Below are positions 52,774-61,508 of a stretch of DNA of 64,000 bases, in pieces (position 1 is the first letter of the stretch; every line of letters begins with the position of its first letter). Below the pieces are notes generated by a model that saw only the letters and a list, made by a program, of their open reading frames with translations, was not told the origin of the DNA and searched no databases. This DNA comes from Agrococcus sp. SGAir0287 (GTDB lineage: Bacteria; Actinomycetota; Actinomycetes; Actinomycetales; Microbacteriaceae). The stretch is from contig NZ_CP027942.1 in the NCBI RefSeq assembly GCF_005484985.1, forward strand, positions 2,108,001-2,172,000, read 5' to 3'. Made by a program: the position numbers and the translations under genes.

Positions 52774-52850
52774 CTCGTCGAACCCGCACGCCAGCGCGGC
52801 CTCGCGTGCACCCTGCGCACGAGCGGGCCGTGGCGTGCGGGTTCGACGAG
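52774..52850. repeat. 20-bp perfect inverted repeat between recG and rsmD
   Basis: CTCGTCGAACCCGCACGCCA (52774-52793) is exactly mirrored at 52831-52850 around a 37-nt loop that itself contains GCGTGCACCCTGCGCACG. It lies in the divergent recG/rsmD gap. A transcript through it would form a very stable stem. No other copy was seen in this window. Confidence 0.85.
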
Positions 52851-52873
52851 GTCGCGTGCGCGAGGATGGAGCG

Positions 52874-53443
52874 GTGACGCGCATCATCGCCGGGGTGGCC
52901 GGATCGTTGACCCTCGCGGTGCCGGGCGCCGGCACGCGGCCGACGTCGGATCGGATGCGCGAGTCGATCTTCTCGGCGCTCGACGCACGCGGCCTCTGCG
53001 ACGGCGCGCACGTGCTCGACCTCTTCGCCGGCTCCGGAGCCCTGGGCCTCGAGGCCGCGAGCCGCGGCGCCGCATCGGTCGTGCTCGTCGACTCGGCGCG
53101 GCAGGCGGCGAAGGTCGCGCAGCGGAACGCGGATGCGGTGGCGAAGGCGGGCGCCGAGCGCGCGACGGTCGTCGCGCAGCCGGCGCTCGCCTACCTCGCG
53201 CAGACGACGCGCACCTTCGACCTCGTCTTCCTCGACCCGCCCTACGACCTGCCGCCCGCGCAGGTCGCGGCCGTGCTGCAGGCGCTCGTGCCGACGCTCG
53301 TGGAGGATGCCGTCGTCGTGCTCGAGCAGGCGTCGCGCGCCGGCGAGCCCGAGCCGCCGAGCGACCTCGCGCTCGTCCGCACGCGTCGGCACGGCGACAC
53401 CGCCGTGCACTGGCTCGAGCGCCGCCCCGGCGCCGCCGGGTAG
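52874..53443 (+). CDS. rsmD: 16S rRNA (guanine966-N2)-methyltransferase
   Basis: A 189-residue Rossmann methyltransferase: VLDLFAGSGALGLEAASRG binds S-adenosylmethionine and FLDPPYDLPP (DPPY 121-124) is the N6/N2-type catalytic motif. The start RIIAGVAGSLTLAVP and TRPTSDRMRESIFSAL are specific to RsmD. It is a standard neighbour of recG and coaD. The start is GTG, with GGAG close before it. Confidence 0.93.
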   Translation: MTRIIAGVAGSLTLAVPGAGTRPTSDRMRESIFSALDARGLCDGAHVLDLFAGSGALGLEAASRGAASVVLVDSARQAAKVAQRNADAVAKAGAERATVVAQPALAYLAQTTRTFDLVFLDPPYDLPPAQVAAVLQALVPTLVEDAVVVLEQASRAGEPEPPSDLALVRTRRHGDTAVHWLERRPGAAG

Positions 53444-53481
53444 CGCCCGTCGACCCGCGGCGTCCACCGCTGGGGGCGCTG

Positions 53482-53615
53482 TCGTTCCGAGGTACGCATC
53501 TCGTTCCGAGGTACGCATCTCGTTCCGAGGTACGCATCTCGCTACGCGAGGTACCCATCCCGACGCGAGGTACCGCGATCGCCGTACCCGCCGGCGAGAT
53601 GCGTACCTCGCAACG
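53482..53615. repeat. Repeat family D cluster
   Basis: Three direct 19-bp units, TCGTTCCGAGGTACGCATC, begin at 53482, 53501 and 53520. They are followed by variant copies (GCGAGGTACCCATCC, GCGAGGTACCGCGATC) and an inverted CGAGATGCGTACCTCG. The cluster lies between the convergent rsmD and membrane-protein genes. Confidence 0.85.
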
Positions 53616-53666
53616 CCCGCATCGTCGGCGTCGGCGCGGGCGAGGAAGGACGATGCGGGACCCCGG

Positions 53667-54332
53667 TCACCCGAGGTCGCCGCCATCCCATCCACCCCAT
53701 CCCCCGACGTCGTCCGCCCGACGCGGCGGGCGCCGACGCGCCATCGGATCGTGCGCGTGCAGCCGGTCGCGGATGCGGACGGCGAACGCGAGCGCGCGGC
53801 TCGGCGTCTGCATGAGCTGGGGCGGCTCGTCGCGGAAGCCGGCAGGTGCGAGCCGCACGACGGGGTCGCCGGGTGCGGCCGGCAGCAGCTCGACGTGCGC
53901 GCCGCCGTCGCGCACGACGGCGTCGGCGACCGCATCCCACGGGCAGCGCATGACCTCGACCGCGCGACCGCGCCGCACGTCCCACAGCCCGTACCCGCGG
54001 GGATCGTCGACGAGCACGAGGAAGGTCGTGCGCCATCCGCGCATGCCCAGCCACCACGGCGCCTGCCGCTCGTCGACGCCGACGACGGTGCCCGTCGCAT
54101 CGTCGTCGATCGCCGAGAGCACGATGCCGAGCCGCTGCAGCAGGCGTCGCGGCCGCCGCTGCGCGAGGACCAGGAGGTGCAGCACGAGCGCCGGCACGAA
54201 CCACAGCATGAAGAGCCATCGCCACGCGTCGAGGCTCCACAGCAGCACGCCGAGCGCGCAGACGACGGTCAGCAGCGCCAGGCCGCCGATCGTCGCGCGT
54301 CGGCGTCGTCGTCGCCAGGCCGCCGCATCCAT
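53667..54332 (-). CDS. Hypothetical membrane protein
   Basis: A 221-residue protein with a basic N-terminus, two transmembrane helices (about 14-33 and 38-57) forming a hairpin and a soluble PH-like domain (VLSAIDDDATGTVVGVDERQ, then WRTTFLVLVDDPRGYGLWDV). The C-terminus is Gly/Trp/Asp-rich. I cannot assign a function. It stands alone between convergent rsmD and thiL. Confidence 0.68.
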   Translation of the reverse strand: MDAAAWRRRRRRATIGGLALLTVVCALGVLLWSLDAWRWLFMLWFVPALVLHLLVLAQRRPRRLLQRLGIVLSAIDDDATGTVVGVDERQAPWWLGMRGWRTTFLVLVDDPRGYGLWDVRRGRAVEVMRCPWDAVADAVVRDGGAHVELLPAAPGDPVVRLAPAGFRDEPPQLMQTPSRALAFAVRIRDRLHAHDPMARRRPPRRADDVGGWGGWDGGDLG

Positions 54333-54396
54333 CGCCCCAGTCGAGCACGACGCGTCGGCGCGCGGAAGGGGTGCGGACGGACGCGCACCGCTCGAC

Positions 54397-55392
54397 TCAG
54401 CCCGCGAACGGATCCCAGCCGCGTGCCGCGAGCGGCTCGCCGTCGAGCGTCACGCCGGCGCCGGGCTCGACGACGCCGATCTCGACGACGCCGTCCGGCA
54501 TCGGCGCGGATGCCGGCAGGGTCGCGAGGAGCGCGTGGTCCTCGCCGCCGTGCAGCACGTGCTCGAGCGGCGCCGGGAATGCGCTCAGCGGTGCCGAGCG
54601 CAACGCGATGCGCACGCTGGAGGCATCGGCGATGCGGGAGGCGTCGAGCGCGAGCGCATCGGAGACGTCGAGCATGGCGGTGGCGCCCGCAGCCGCGAGC
54701 ACCGGTCCCATCGCGACGGGCGGCGCGGGCGCGAGCTGCGCCTCGACGGCACGGGGGTGCTCGGCGCGCAGGCGTGCGGCCTCCGCCGACGACTCGACCC
54801 CGTCGACGATCGCCTGCGCGAAGAGCAGCGCGATGCCCTCGCCCGCCGACCCGAGCTCGCCCGCGACGACGACGCGGTCGCCGACGCGCGCGCCCGAGCG
54901 CAGCACGGGATCCCGTCCGTCGAGCGTGCCGAACGCCGTCACTGCGATCACGGTGCGGTCGGACGTCGTGAGGTCGCCGCCGACGACGCCGCAGCCGGGG
55001 GCGAGGGACGCGACGGCAGCGGCGAGCGCGTCGGCGAACGCCTCGAGGTCGGCGACGAGCGTCGCGCCGGGCACCGCGAGCGCGACGACGAGCGCGGTGG
55101 GTCGCGCGCCCATCGCGGCGACGTCGGCGAGGTTCGTCGCGGCGGCCTTCGCGCCGAGGTCGGCCCACGTCGACCAGGCGGCGCGGAAGTCGGGGCCCTC
55201 GAGCATCGTGTCGGTCGTGACGACGAACGACCCGTCGGCGCGCACGACCGCGGCGTCGTCGCCGGGGCCGACGAGGGTGTCGTCGCCGCGCGGCAGCCGC
55301 GGGATGATGCGTGCGAGGGCACCGCGCTCGCCGACGCTCGCGACCGTCGCTGCGGCGTCGGCCTGGGGCGCTCGGGCGTCGGTCGTCGGCAC
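54397..55392 (-). CDS. thiL: Thiamine-monophosphate kinase
   Basis: A 331-residue PurM-like kinase that phosphorylates thiamine monophosphate to thiamine diphosphate. It shows GPGDDAAVV (metal/nucleotide Asp pair), TTDTMLEGPDFR, NLADVAAMGARP and the C-terminal GGEDHALLATLP. The GTG start lies 6 nt after TATCGT. It is divergent from the DUF3515 lipoprotein with only 23 bp between start codons. Confidence 0.94.
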   Translation of the reverse strand: MPTTDARAPQADAAATVASVGERGALARIIPRLPRGDDTLVGPGDDAAVVRADGSFVVTTDTMLEGPDFRAAWSTWADLGAKAAATNLADVAAMGARPTALVVALAVPGATLVADLEAFADALAAAVASLAPGCGVVGGDLTTSDRTVIAVTAFGTLDGRDPVLRSGARVGDRVVVAGELGSAGEGIALLFAQAIVDGVESSAEAARLRAEHPRAVEAQLAPAPPVAMGPVLAAAGATAMLDVSDALALDASRIADASSVRIALRSAPLSAFPAPLEHVLHGGEDHALLATLPASAPMPDGVVEIGVVEPGAGVTLDGEPLAARGWDPFAG

Positions 55393-55398
55393 GCCACG

Positions 55399-55404
55399 AC
55401 GATA
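55399..55404 (-). promoter_or_regulatory. -10 element, leaderless promoter of thiL
   Basis: TATCGT on the minus strand lies 6 nt before the GTG at 55392 and overlaps the opposing -10 of the DUF3515 gene by two bases. Confidence 0.5.
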
Positions 55405-55408
55405 GCCT
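55403..55408 (+). promoter_or_regulatory. -10 element, leaderless promoter of DUF3515 gene
   Basis: TAGCCT lies 7 nt before the ATG at 55416. A GGAGG also sits between them, so a very short leader is possible. Confidence 0.5.
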
Positions 55409-55415
55409 GGAGGCG

Positions 55416-55901
55416 ATGCGCCGCCTGCCGATCGCCCTCGCCCTCGCCGGGCTCGCGGCCGCGACGCTCTCGGCCTGCGCCTCCACGGTCTCGCTCGAGC
55501 CGGCGCCCGACGCGACGGCTCCGCAGTGCGCCTCGGTCATCGTCGCGCTGCCGGACGTGCTGGCCGAGGGACAGGTGGGCGGACCGCTCGCCGAGCGCCC
55601 GACGGATGCGCAGGCGACCGCGGCGTGGGGCGAGCCGACCGCCGTGACCCTGCGCTGCGGCGTGCCCGTGCCGGGCCCCTCGACGGCGACCTGCCTCACG
55701 ATCTCGGGCGTCGACTGGATCGACGTGACCGAGGAGGGCTCCGAGGCGCAGACGTACGTGACGTACGGCCGCGACCCCGCCGTCGAGGTCGTCATCGACC
55801 CCGAGGTGATCTCGGGCGGCACGGTGCTCGGCGAGCTCGGCTCGATGGTCAGCCGCACCGACGAGGTCGGCGCGTGCATCTCCCCCGCCGACGCGCCCTG
55901 A
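55416..55901 (+). CDS. DUF3515 family lipoprotein
   Basis: A 161-residue lipoprotein (lipobox LSACAST, Cys about 21) of the actinobacterial DUF3515 family, recognised by ASVIVALPDVLAEG, the AVTLRCGV segment and SGVDWIDVT. Cysteines in LRCGV and TCLTIS probably pair. The function is unknown. It is a conserved companion of thiL in Actinobacteria. Confidence 0.85.
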   Translation: MRRLPIALALAGLAAATLSACASTVSLEPAPDATAPQCASVIVALPDVLAEGQVGGPLAERPTDAQATAAWGEPTAVTLRCGVPVPGPSTATCLTISGVDWIDVTEEGSEAQTYVTYGRDPAVEVVIDPEVISGGTVLGELGSMVSRTDEVGACISPADAP

Positions 55902-56071
55902 CGGCGGCGGCGGCCCGACCGCCGCTCACCTCTCGGTGACGCGAGCGTGCGCCCGTGGATGCCGGACGCGACCGCGCCATCGGCCGTCGGCGTCGCGTCT
56001 GGCCCGACGCGTCGCTCGACCCGCCGAGGCCGCTGGCGATCGCTGTCTGCGGTCGCTGCCAGGCTGAGCGC
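55902..56071. other. Intergenic gap before exonuclease
   Basis: The gap holds a GCGGCGG/CCGCCGC pairing right after the DUF3515 stop and a TCACC/GGTGA hairpin (about 55926-55939); either could help terminate transcription. CAGGCT lies 6 nt before the exonuclease ATG and may be a weak -10 box. Confidence 0.4.
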
Positions 56072-56692
56072 ATGGCGATCGACTTCACCGCGATCGACTT
56101 CGAGACCGCGAACGGCTCGCCCGCATCCGCCTGCTCCGTCGGGCTCGTGAAGGTGCGCGACTCGCGCATCGTCGACCGCGCCTCCTGGCTCATCCGTCCG
56201 CCTCTGGGGCACGATGCGTTCTCGCACTGGAACGTGCGCATCCACGGCATCCGCGAGGTCGACGTGGCGCACGCGCCGCGGTGGGTCGACCAGCACGACC
56301 GCCTGCTCGACTTCGTCGGCGGCGACGTGCTCGTGGCGCACAACGTCGGCTTCGACAAGGGCGTGCTGAAGGCGGCGTCGCTCGCGAGCGGCCTCGCCGT
56401 GCCCGACTCGCGCTGGACGTGCTCCCTGCGCATCGCGCGCAGGACGTACCACCTCGACTCGTACCGCCTGCCGGTCGCCGCGATGGCGGCGGGCTTCGAG
56501 GACTTCGCCCACCACGACGCGGCCGCCGACGCCGAGGCGTGCGCGACGATCGTCACGCACGCAGCCGCACGCCACGGGGCGTCCGACCTCGAGCACCTCG
56601 CGCGCATCTGCTCGACGCGGATCGAGCATCTCGGGCCCGACGACGACCGGCGACTCGTGCGCGAGCCCGCCGACGCGTGGTGGCGGCCGTAG
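56072..56692 (+). CDS. DnaQ-like 3'-5' exonuclease (DEDD family)
   Basis: A 206-residue RNase H-fold exonuclease: ExoI motif with Asp9 and Glu11 (AIDFETAN), ExoII in LVAHNVGFDKGVLKAA and ExoIII in FAHHDAAADAEACA. The HxxxxD arrangement marks the DEDDh class. It is a free-standing domain, so roles in repair or proofreading are possible. The region downstream holds repeat family E. Confidence 0.9.
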   Translation: MAIDFTAIDFETANGSPASACSVGLVKVRDSRIVDRASWLIRPPLGHDAFSHWNVRIHGIREVDVAHAPRWVDQHDRLLDFVGGDVLVAHNVGFDKGVLKAASLASGLAVPDSRWTCSLRIARRTYHLDSYRLPVAAMAAGFEDFAHHDAAADAEACATIVTHAAARHGASDLEHLARICSTRIEHLGPDDDRRLVREPADAWWRP

Positions 56693-56794
56693 CGCGAGCG
56701 GGCCGACGCGACGCGGACCCGGGGTCGAGCCGCGGTCGTCCGACGAGCGCGGGACGGCGTCCTGGCCGACCCGCGCGCGGCTCCGCCGCGGGTT

Positions 56795-56984
56795 CCGAGG
56801 TGCGGACCCTGCACTCGGGTGCGGCTGCTGCGCCCCGAGCTCCTCCGAGGTGCGGATGCTGCACTCGGGTGGGACTGCTGCGCCCCGGGCTCGTGCCAGG
56901 TGCGCGTGCTGCAGTCAGGTGCGGTTGCAACAGCACCTGGATGCAGCAGCCGCACCTCGCGACGGGGCCGCCGCACCTCGCGAC
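56795..56984. repeat. Repeat family E
   Basis: Units starting CCGAGGTGCGGACCCTGCAC occur at 56795, 56845 and 56896 (period about 50 bp). They are followed by inverted copies with GCAGCAGCCGCACCTCGCGA (about 56926-56984). The third unit and the inverted copy face each other and form an imperfect stem of about 30 bp (56897-56958). The rest of the 56693-57105 gap shows no gene. Confidence 0.8.
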
Positions 56985-57105
56985 GAGGCCGCGGCGCCAC
57001 GCGTCCGCCGGAGCGCGCACCACGGCATCCACGCGCCTCGGCGCGTCGCGAGCGGCGACGGCGCGGCAGCCGCCCCGTGTCGGGGGTGCTCGACACACTG
57101 GACGC

Positions 57106-58692
57106 ATGGACCTCGGCACCACCCTCGCCCTGCTCGTCGCCCTCCTGGTCGGAGGCGCCGCGGGCTGGTTCGCGAGCCGTCTCGTCGCACGCGCCAAGGC
57201 GACGGAGGCAGCGCTCGCCGACGAGCGCGCCGCGCAGGAGCGCGCGCTCGCCGAGCAGGAGCGGCTGCAGGCGGAGGCGTTCGCACGGCAGCAGGAGGTG
57301 CGCGAGCGCGAGCGCGTCGACGCCGAGCTCGCCGGCCTGCATGCGGCGCACGAGTCGCTGGCCTCGCAGCACCGCGAGGCCGTCGATGCCCGCGACGCGG
57401 CGCAGCGGGAGCGCGCCGCGCTCGCCGCCACGGTCGAGGCGCTGCGCGAGCAGCTCGAGGTCGCGAAGGCGGCCGCGGAGGAGTCGACGCAGCGCGAGCG
57501 GCGCGAGTCGCGCGTCGCCGAGCAGATCGCCCCGATGAAGGAGGCGGTCACGAAGCTGCAGACGCAGCTCGTCGAGCTCGAGCGTCAGCGCAGCGAGCAG
57601 CACGGCTCGATCGCGCAGCAGCTGCAGCAGTCGCTGCAGTCCGAGGAGCGCCTGCGCGCGACGGCGGACTCGCTGGCGAGCGCGCTGTCGTCCAACTCCA
57701 CGCGCGGCGTGTGGGGCGAGACGCAGCTGCGCCGCGTCGTCGAGGCGGCGGGCCTCCTCGAGCGCGTCGACTTCGACACGCAGACGTCGTTCACCTCGGA
57801 CGACCGCCGTCAGCGTCCCGACATGGTCGTGCACCTGCCCGGCGGCAAGCACCTCGCCCTCGATGCGAAGGTGCCGTTCCGCGCCTACCTCGAGGCGTCG
57901 CGCATCCCGCTCACCGCATCCGACGAGGAGCTCGCGCGCCGCGCCTCGCTCATGCAGGAGCACGTGAAGGCGCTGCGCGCGCACGTCGACCAGCTCTCGA
58001 GCAAGCAGTACTGGGCGGGCATCGCGAACAGCCCCGAGTTCGTCGTCGCCTTCATCCCGTCCGAGTCGCTCGTCTCGGCGGCGCTCGAGGCCGACCCGGG
58101 GATCATGGACTACGCGTTCGGCAAGCGCGTCGCGCTCTCGAGCCCCGTGTCGCTCTGGTCGCTGCTGAAGTCCGTCGCGATCACGTGGAGCCAGGCAGCC
58201 GTCGCCGAGGACGCCGCACGCGTGCACGACCTCAGCCAGGAGCTCTACGACCGCATCGCCACCATGGCGGGCCACGTCGAGCGGGTGCGCTCGTCGCTCG
58301 AGTCGTCGGTCAGGCACTTCAACGCGTTCTCGTCGTCGCTCGAGTCCCGCGTGCTCGTCTCCGCACGCAAGCTCGCACGGCTGGATGCGCCGAAGCAGAT
58401 CGTCGAGCCCACCGAGATCGAGCAGGCGCCGAAGCCGCTCACGGCGGCCGAGTTCACCGACCTCGCCATCGAGCCGCCCGCGGCGACGTCGGGCGCGGAG
58501 GCCGACGAGGTCCTCGACGGCGAGGTCGTCGAGGCGGATGCGACCAGCGAGCCGGTCGCCGACGGTGCGGCGGCGGAGGAGCGCGAGACGCCGCCGACGC
58601 ACGCCGACCTCGCGATCGACGAGCTGCTGCGCGACGAGTCGACTCGCGCGGTCGCCCACGACGACGACGCATCCGAGTCCCGCGTCGGCTGA
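57106..58692 (+). CDS. rmuC: DNA recombination protein RmuC homologue
   Basis: A 528-residue protein with an N-terminal transmembrane helix (about 5-25), a long Ala/Glu/Gln/Arg coiled coil (about 28-185) and the RmuC nuclease-like domain: NSTRGVWGETQLRRVVEAAG, then RRQRPDMVVHLPGGKHLALD and DAKVPFRAYLEA. A 90-residue acidic tail is added. RmuC proteins limit rearrangements at inverted repeats, which fits a genome rich in such repeats, although that link is only suggestive. Confidence 0.93.
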   Translation: MDLGTTLALLVALLVGGAAGWFASRLVARAKATEAALADERAAQERALAEQERLQAEAFARQQEVRERERVDAELAGLHAAHESLASQHREAVDARDAAQRERAALAATVEALREQLEVAKAAAEESTQRERRESRVAEQIAPMKEAVTKLQTQLVELERQRSEQHGSIAQQLQQSLQSEERLRATADSLASALSSNSTRGVWGETQLRRVVEAAGLLERVDFDTQTSFTSDDRRQRPDMVVHLPGGKHLALDAKVPFRAYLEASRIPLTASDEELARRASLMQEHVKALRAHVDQLSSKQYWAGIANSPEFVVAFIPSESLVSAALEADPGIMDYAFGKRVALSSPVSLWSLLKSVAITWSQAAVAEDAARVHDLSQELYDRIATMAGHVERVRSSLESSVRHFNAFSSSLESRVLVSARKLARLDAPKQIVEPTEIEQAPKPLTAAEFTDLAIEPPAATSGAEADEVLDGEVVEADATSEPVADGAAAEERETPPTHADLAIDELLRDESTRAVAHDDDASESRVG

Positions 58693-58710
58693 CGCGCCGC
58701 AGCCGCAGTC

Positions 58711-58746
58711 ACGAACGCCGCCCCCGTGCAGGGGGGCGGCGTTCGT
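58711..58746 (+). terminator. Terminator after rmuC
   Basis: ACGAACGCCGCCCCC (58711-58725) pairs perfectly with GGGGGCGGCGTTCGT (58732-58746): a 15-bp stem with a 6-nt loop, 19 bp after the stop codon. Confidence 0.85.
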
Positions 58747-58801
58747 CGTGGCGGCGCCGGGCGCTGGCGCCGGCGCCATCGACGCGGCCGGTCGCTCGAC
58801 C

Positions 58802-58955
58802 CGTTGCGAGGTACGCCGCTCGCAACGAGGTACCGCACCTGGCGTACCTCGCGACGAGAGGCGTACCCGGTCGAGCAGGATGCGTCTCTCGCGACGAGAT
58901 GCGTACCCGGTCGAGCAGGATGCGTCCCTCGCGACGAGATGCGTACCTCGGAACG
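58802..58955. repeat. Repeat family D cluster with a 40-bp tandem unit
   Basis: GCGAGGTACGCCGCTCG and inverted GGCGTACCTCGCGACGAG copies lead into two tandem 40-bp units, each containing GCGTACCCGGTCGAGCAGGA (from 58861 and 58901). The cluster ends GATGCGTACCTCGGAACG. It lies between convergent rmuC and an alpha/beta hydrolase; no gene is seen in 58747-59006. Confidence 0.83.
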
Positions 58956-59006
58956 ATGGCGTCGAAGCGCGAGCCCGGCGGCGCCGTCGAGGTCGCCGGC
59001 GCAGCG

Positions 59007-60110
59007 TCAGCCTGCGGCGCGGGCCCGCATCGCCTCCACGATGCGTGCGAACTCCTCGACGCGCTCGAGGTGCGGCGCGTGGCCGACGCCCTCCCACGCG
59101 TGCTCCTCGACCGAGCCACCGGCATCGGCGTAGCGCGCCAGCACGGCGCGCATCTGCGACACCATCGGCTGCGGCGGCGCCACGTCGTCGCCCGGCCAGC
59201 CGGGCACGACGCCGGCCTTGCCCAGCATGTTGAGATCGAAGAAGGACGCGTCGGAGACGATCGCGTCGGCCTCGCCGCGCACCCAGGCGATCGGCGGATG
59301 CACGGGACCGTCGACGATGCCCGTCAGGTCGCAGACGGTCGGCGCCATCGTGTTCAGCACGCCGACCGTGCCGGGCGCGAAGCCCGGCCACGCCTCGATC
59401 GTCGTCGCATCGCCCGGATAGCAGCCGGGCGCGGTCGACGTCGTGAGCATCGAGGCGACCCAGAGGTCCTCGAGGTCGCTCGCGTAGCCGGGTGCGACGT
59501 AGGCCGCGCGCAGCACCGACCGCGGGCTCGTCGCGACCTCCGCCGTGGTGTCCCCAGCGGCGAGGCGAGCGACGAAGTCGGGGTTCGCTCCCCCGCCGCC
59601 CGTGCCGGGCGCATCGGGATGCACCAGCGAGCCGTCGAGACGCGTGCCGCCGAAGCCGTACGGCGACACGGGCGACTCGAGCACGAGGCCCGCGACGAGG
59701 TCGGGGCGATCGATCAGGAGGCGCAGCACGACGCCGCCGCCCATGCTCCAGCCCACGAGCACCGCGCGCGCGATGCCGAGCTCGTCGAGCACGGAGGCGA
59801 CGTCGTCGGCGTAGTCGCCGAGGCCTCGCGTCGCGTCGACCGGCAGCGTCTCGGAGTCGCCGAAGCCGCGCAGGTCGATCGCGATCGACGGCCCCGACAG
59901 CGCGAGCATCGTCTCCTGGTAGAGGTGCGACGACGAGACGTTGCCGTGCACGAGCACGACGGGCAGCGCGTCGCCCGAGCCGGCCGAGAGGACGTTCGCA
60001 CGCAGCCTGGGCGTGGCGACGACGCGCGCCGCGACGCCGTCGAGGAGCCAGGGCCGCGCCGCCGACGCGACCACGGCCTCGCCCTCGGCCGCAGCGCCCG
60101 AGTCGCTCAT
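59007..60110 (-). CDS. Alpha/beta hydrolase, operon-terminal
   Basis: A 367-residue alpha/beta-fold hydrolase with oxyanion region [12 protein letters not shown], nucleophile Ser122 in [10 protein letters not shown] and catalytic His in [10 protein letters not shown]. It is longer than typical lipases because of a lid-like insertion (about 145-250; [20 protein letters not shown]). As last gene of the 3-hydroxybutyrate operon it may hydrolyse a hydroxyalkanoate ester or oligomer; that is inferred only from position. Its ATG overlaps the scoB stop. Confidence 0.85.
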   Translation of the reverse strand: MSDSGAAAEGEAVVASAARPWLLDGVAARVVATPRLRANVLSAGSGDALPVVLVHGNVSSSHLYQETMLALSGPSIAIDLRGFGDSETLPVDATRGLGDYADDVASVLDELGIARAVLVGWSMGGGVVLRLLIDRPDLVAGLVLESPVSPYGFGGTRLDGSLVHPDAPGTGGGGANPDFVARLAAGDTTAEVATSPRSVLRAAYVAPGYASDLEDLWVASMLTTSTAPGCYPGDATTIEAWPGFAPGTVGVLNTMAPTVCDLTGIVDGPVHPPIAWVRGEADAIVSDASFFDLNMLGKAGVVPGWPGDDVAPPQPMVSQMRAVLARYADAGGSVEEHAWEGVGHAPHLERVEEFARIVEAMRARAAG

Positions 60111-60736
60111 GCGAGGATCTCCGGCTCGGTCGCGGCACGCACCTCGTCGAGCGTGACGCCGGGCGCGAGCTCGACGAGGCGCAGCCCGTCGGGCGTGACG
60201 TCGAGCACGGCGAGGTCGGTGATGATGCGGTCGACGACCCCGCGACCCGTCAGCGGCAGCGAGCACTCGGAGACGATCTTCGCCGAGCCGTCCTTCGCGA
60301 CGTGCTCCATGAGCACGATGACGCGCTTGGCTCCGTGCACGAGGTCCATCGCGCCGCCGGGACCCTTCACCATCTTGCCGGGGATCATCCAGTTGGCGAG
60401 GTCGCCGGCGACCGACACCTGCATCGCGCCGAGGATCGCGGCGTCGATCTTGCCACCGCGGATCATGCCGAACGAGGTCGCGGAGTCGAAGAAGGCGGTG
60501 CCCGGCAGCGTCGTCACCGTCTCCTTGCCGGCGTTGATGAGGTCGGGATCGAGCGCATCCTCCGTCGGATACGGTCCGACGCCGAGGATGCCGTTCTCGC
60601 TCTGCAGCACCACGGTGCGCCCCTCGGGCACGAAGTTCGGCACGAGGGTCGGCAGGCCGATGCCGAGGTTGACGTACGCGCCGTCCTCGAGCTCCTCGGC
60701 GGCGCGGGCAGCCATCTCGTTGCGGGTGAGGGCCAT
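60107..60736 (-). CDS. scoB: 3-oxoacid CoA-transferase subunit B
   Basis: A 209-residue type-I CoA-transferase beta subunit with catalytic Glu47 in QSENGILG and the [15 protein letters not shown] motif. With subunit A it moves CoA from succinyl-CoA to acetoacetate (or to 3-oxoadipate). The neighbouring 3-hydroxybutyrate dehydrogenase favours acetoacetate. It starts 1 nt after the scoA stop. Confidence 0.92.
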   Translation of the reverse strand: MALTRNEMAARAAEELEDGAYVNLGIGLPTLVPNFVPEGRTVVLQSENGILGVGPYPTEDALDPDLINAGKETVTTLPGTAFFDSATSFGMIRGGKIDAAILGAMQVSVAGDLANWMIPGKMVKGPGGAMDLVHGAKRVIVLMEHVAKDGSAKIVSECSLPLTGRGVVDRIITDLAVLDVTPDGLRLVELAPGVTLDEVRAATEPEILA

Positions 60737-60737
60737 G

Positions 60738-61508
60738 TCATGCCTCCTGCACGGTGCGTCGCTCGACGCGCTTCTCGATGTCGGTGCCCACCTCGATCAC
60801 GCGGTGCACGAAGACGCCGGGGAGGTGGATGGCGTCGGGGTCGAGCTCGCCGGGCTCGACGAGGCGCTCGACCTGCGCGATGCACACGCGGCCCGCCATG
60901 GCGGCGAGCGGCGAGAAGTTGCGCGCCGACTTGTTGAAGACGAGGTTGCCGTGCCGGTCGCCGACCATGGCGTGCACGAGCGCGAAGTCGGTGCGGATGG
61001 CCTCCTCGAGCACGAAGTCGCGCAGCTCGCCGTCGACCTCGAACTGCTGCACCTGCTTCGGCTCCGACGCGACGGCGACGGAGCCGTCGGGGTGGTAGCG
61101 CCGAGGGAGGCCGCCCTCGGCCACCTGCGTGCCGACGCCCGTCTGCGTGAAGAAGGCGGCGATGCCTGAGCCGCCCGCGCGGAGGCGCTCGGCGAGCGTG
61201 CCCTGCGGCGTGAGCTCGAGCTCGAGCTCGCCCGAGAGGTAGCGCCGCTCGAACTCCTTGTTCTCGCCGACGTACGACGAGGTCATCTTGTCGATCTGGC
61301 CGGCGCGCAGCAGCAGTCCGAGCCCCCAGTCGTCGACGCCGCAGTTGTTCGACGCGACCTGCAGCCCCGTGACGCCGCGCTCGACGAGCGCCTGGATGAG
61401 CGCCATCGGGTTGCCGCACAGCCCGAAGCCTCCGACGGCGAGCGTGGCCCCGTCGCCGATGTCGGCGACCGCCTCCGCCGCCGACGCGACCGTCTTGTCG
61501 ATGCTCAT
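60738..61508 (-). CDS. scoA: 3-oxoacid CoA-transferase subunit A
   Basis: A 256-residue alpha subunit with [20 protein letters not shown] (CoA-transferase family I signature), [12 protein letters not shown] and [15 protein letters not shown]. It pairs with ScoB to form the active enzyme. The ATG overlaps the stop of the upstream hydrolase gene (ATGA). Confidence 0.92.
   Translation of the reverse strand: MSIDKTVASAAEAVADIGDGATLAVGGFGLCGNPMALIQALVERGVTGLQVASNNCGVDDWGLGLLLRAGQIDKMTSSYVGENKEFERRYLSGELELELTPQGTLAERLRAGGSGIAAFFTQTGVGTQVAEGGLPRRYHPDGSVAVASEPKQVQQFEVDGELRDFVLEEAIRTDFALVHAMVGDRHGNLVFNKSARNFSPLAAMAGRVCIAQVERLVEPGELDPDAIHLPGVFVHRVIEVGTDIEKRVERRTVQEA

Noticed and set aside
55849..60138. 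Very long minus-strand frame (over 1400 codons) opposite rmuC
   Set aside because: It covers rmuC and the exonuclease antisense, is full of Arg/Ala from GC-rich shadow codons, and only its end corresponds to the real hydrolase in another frame.
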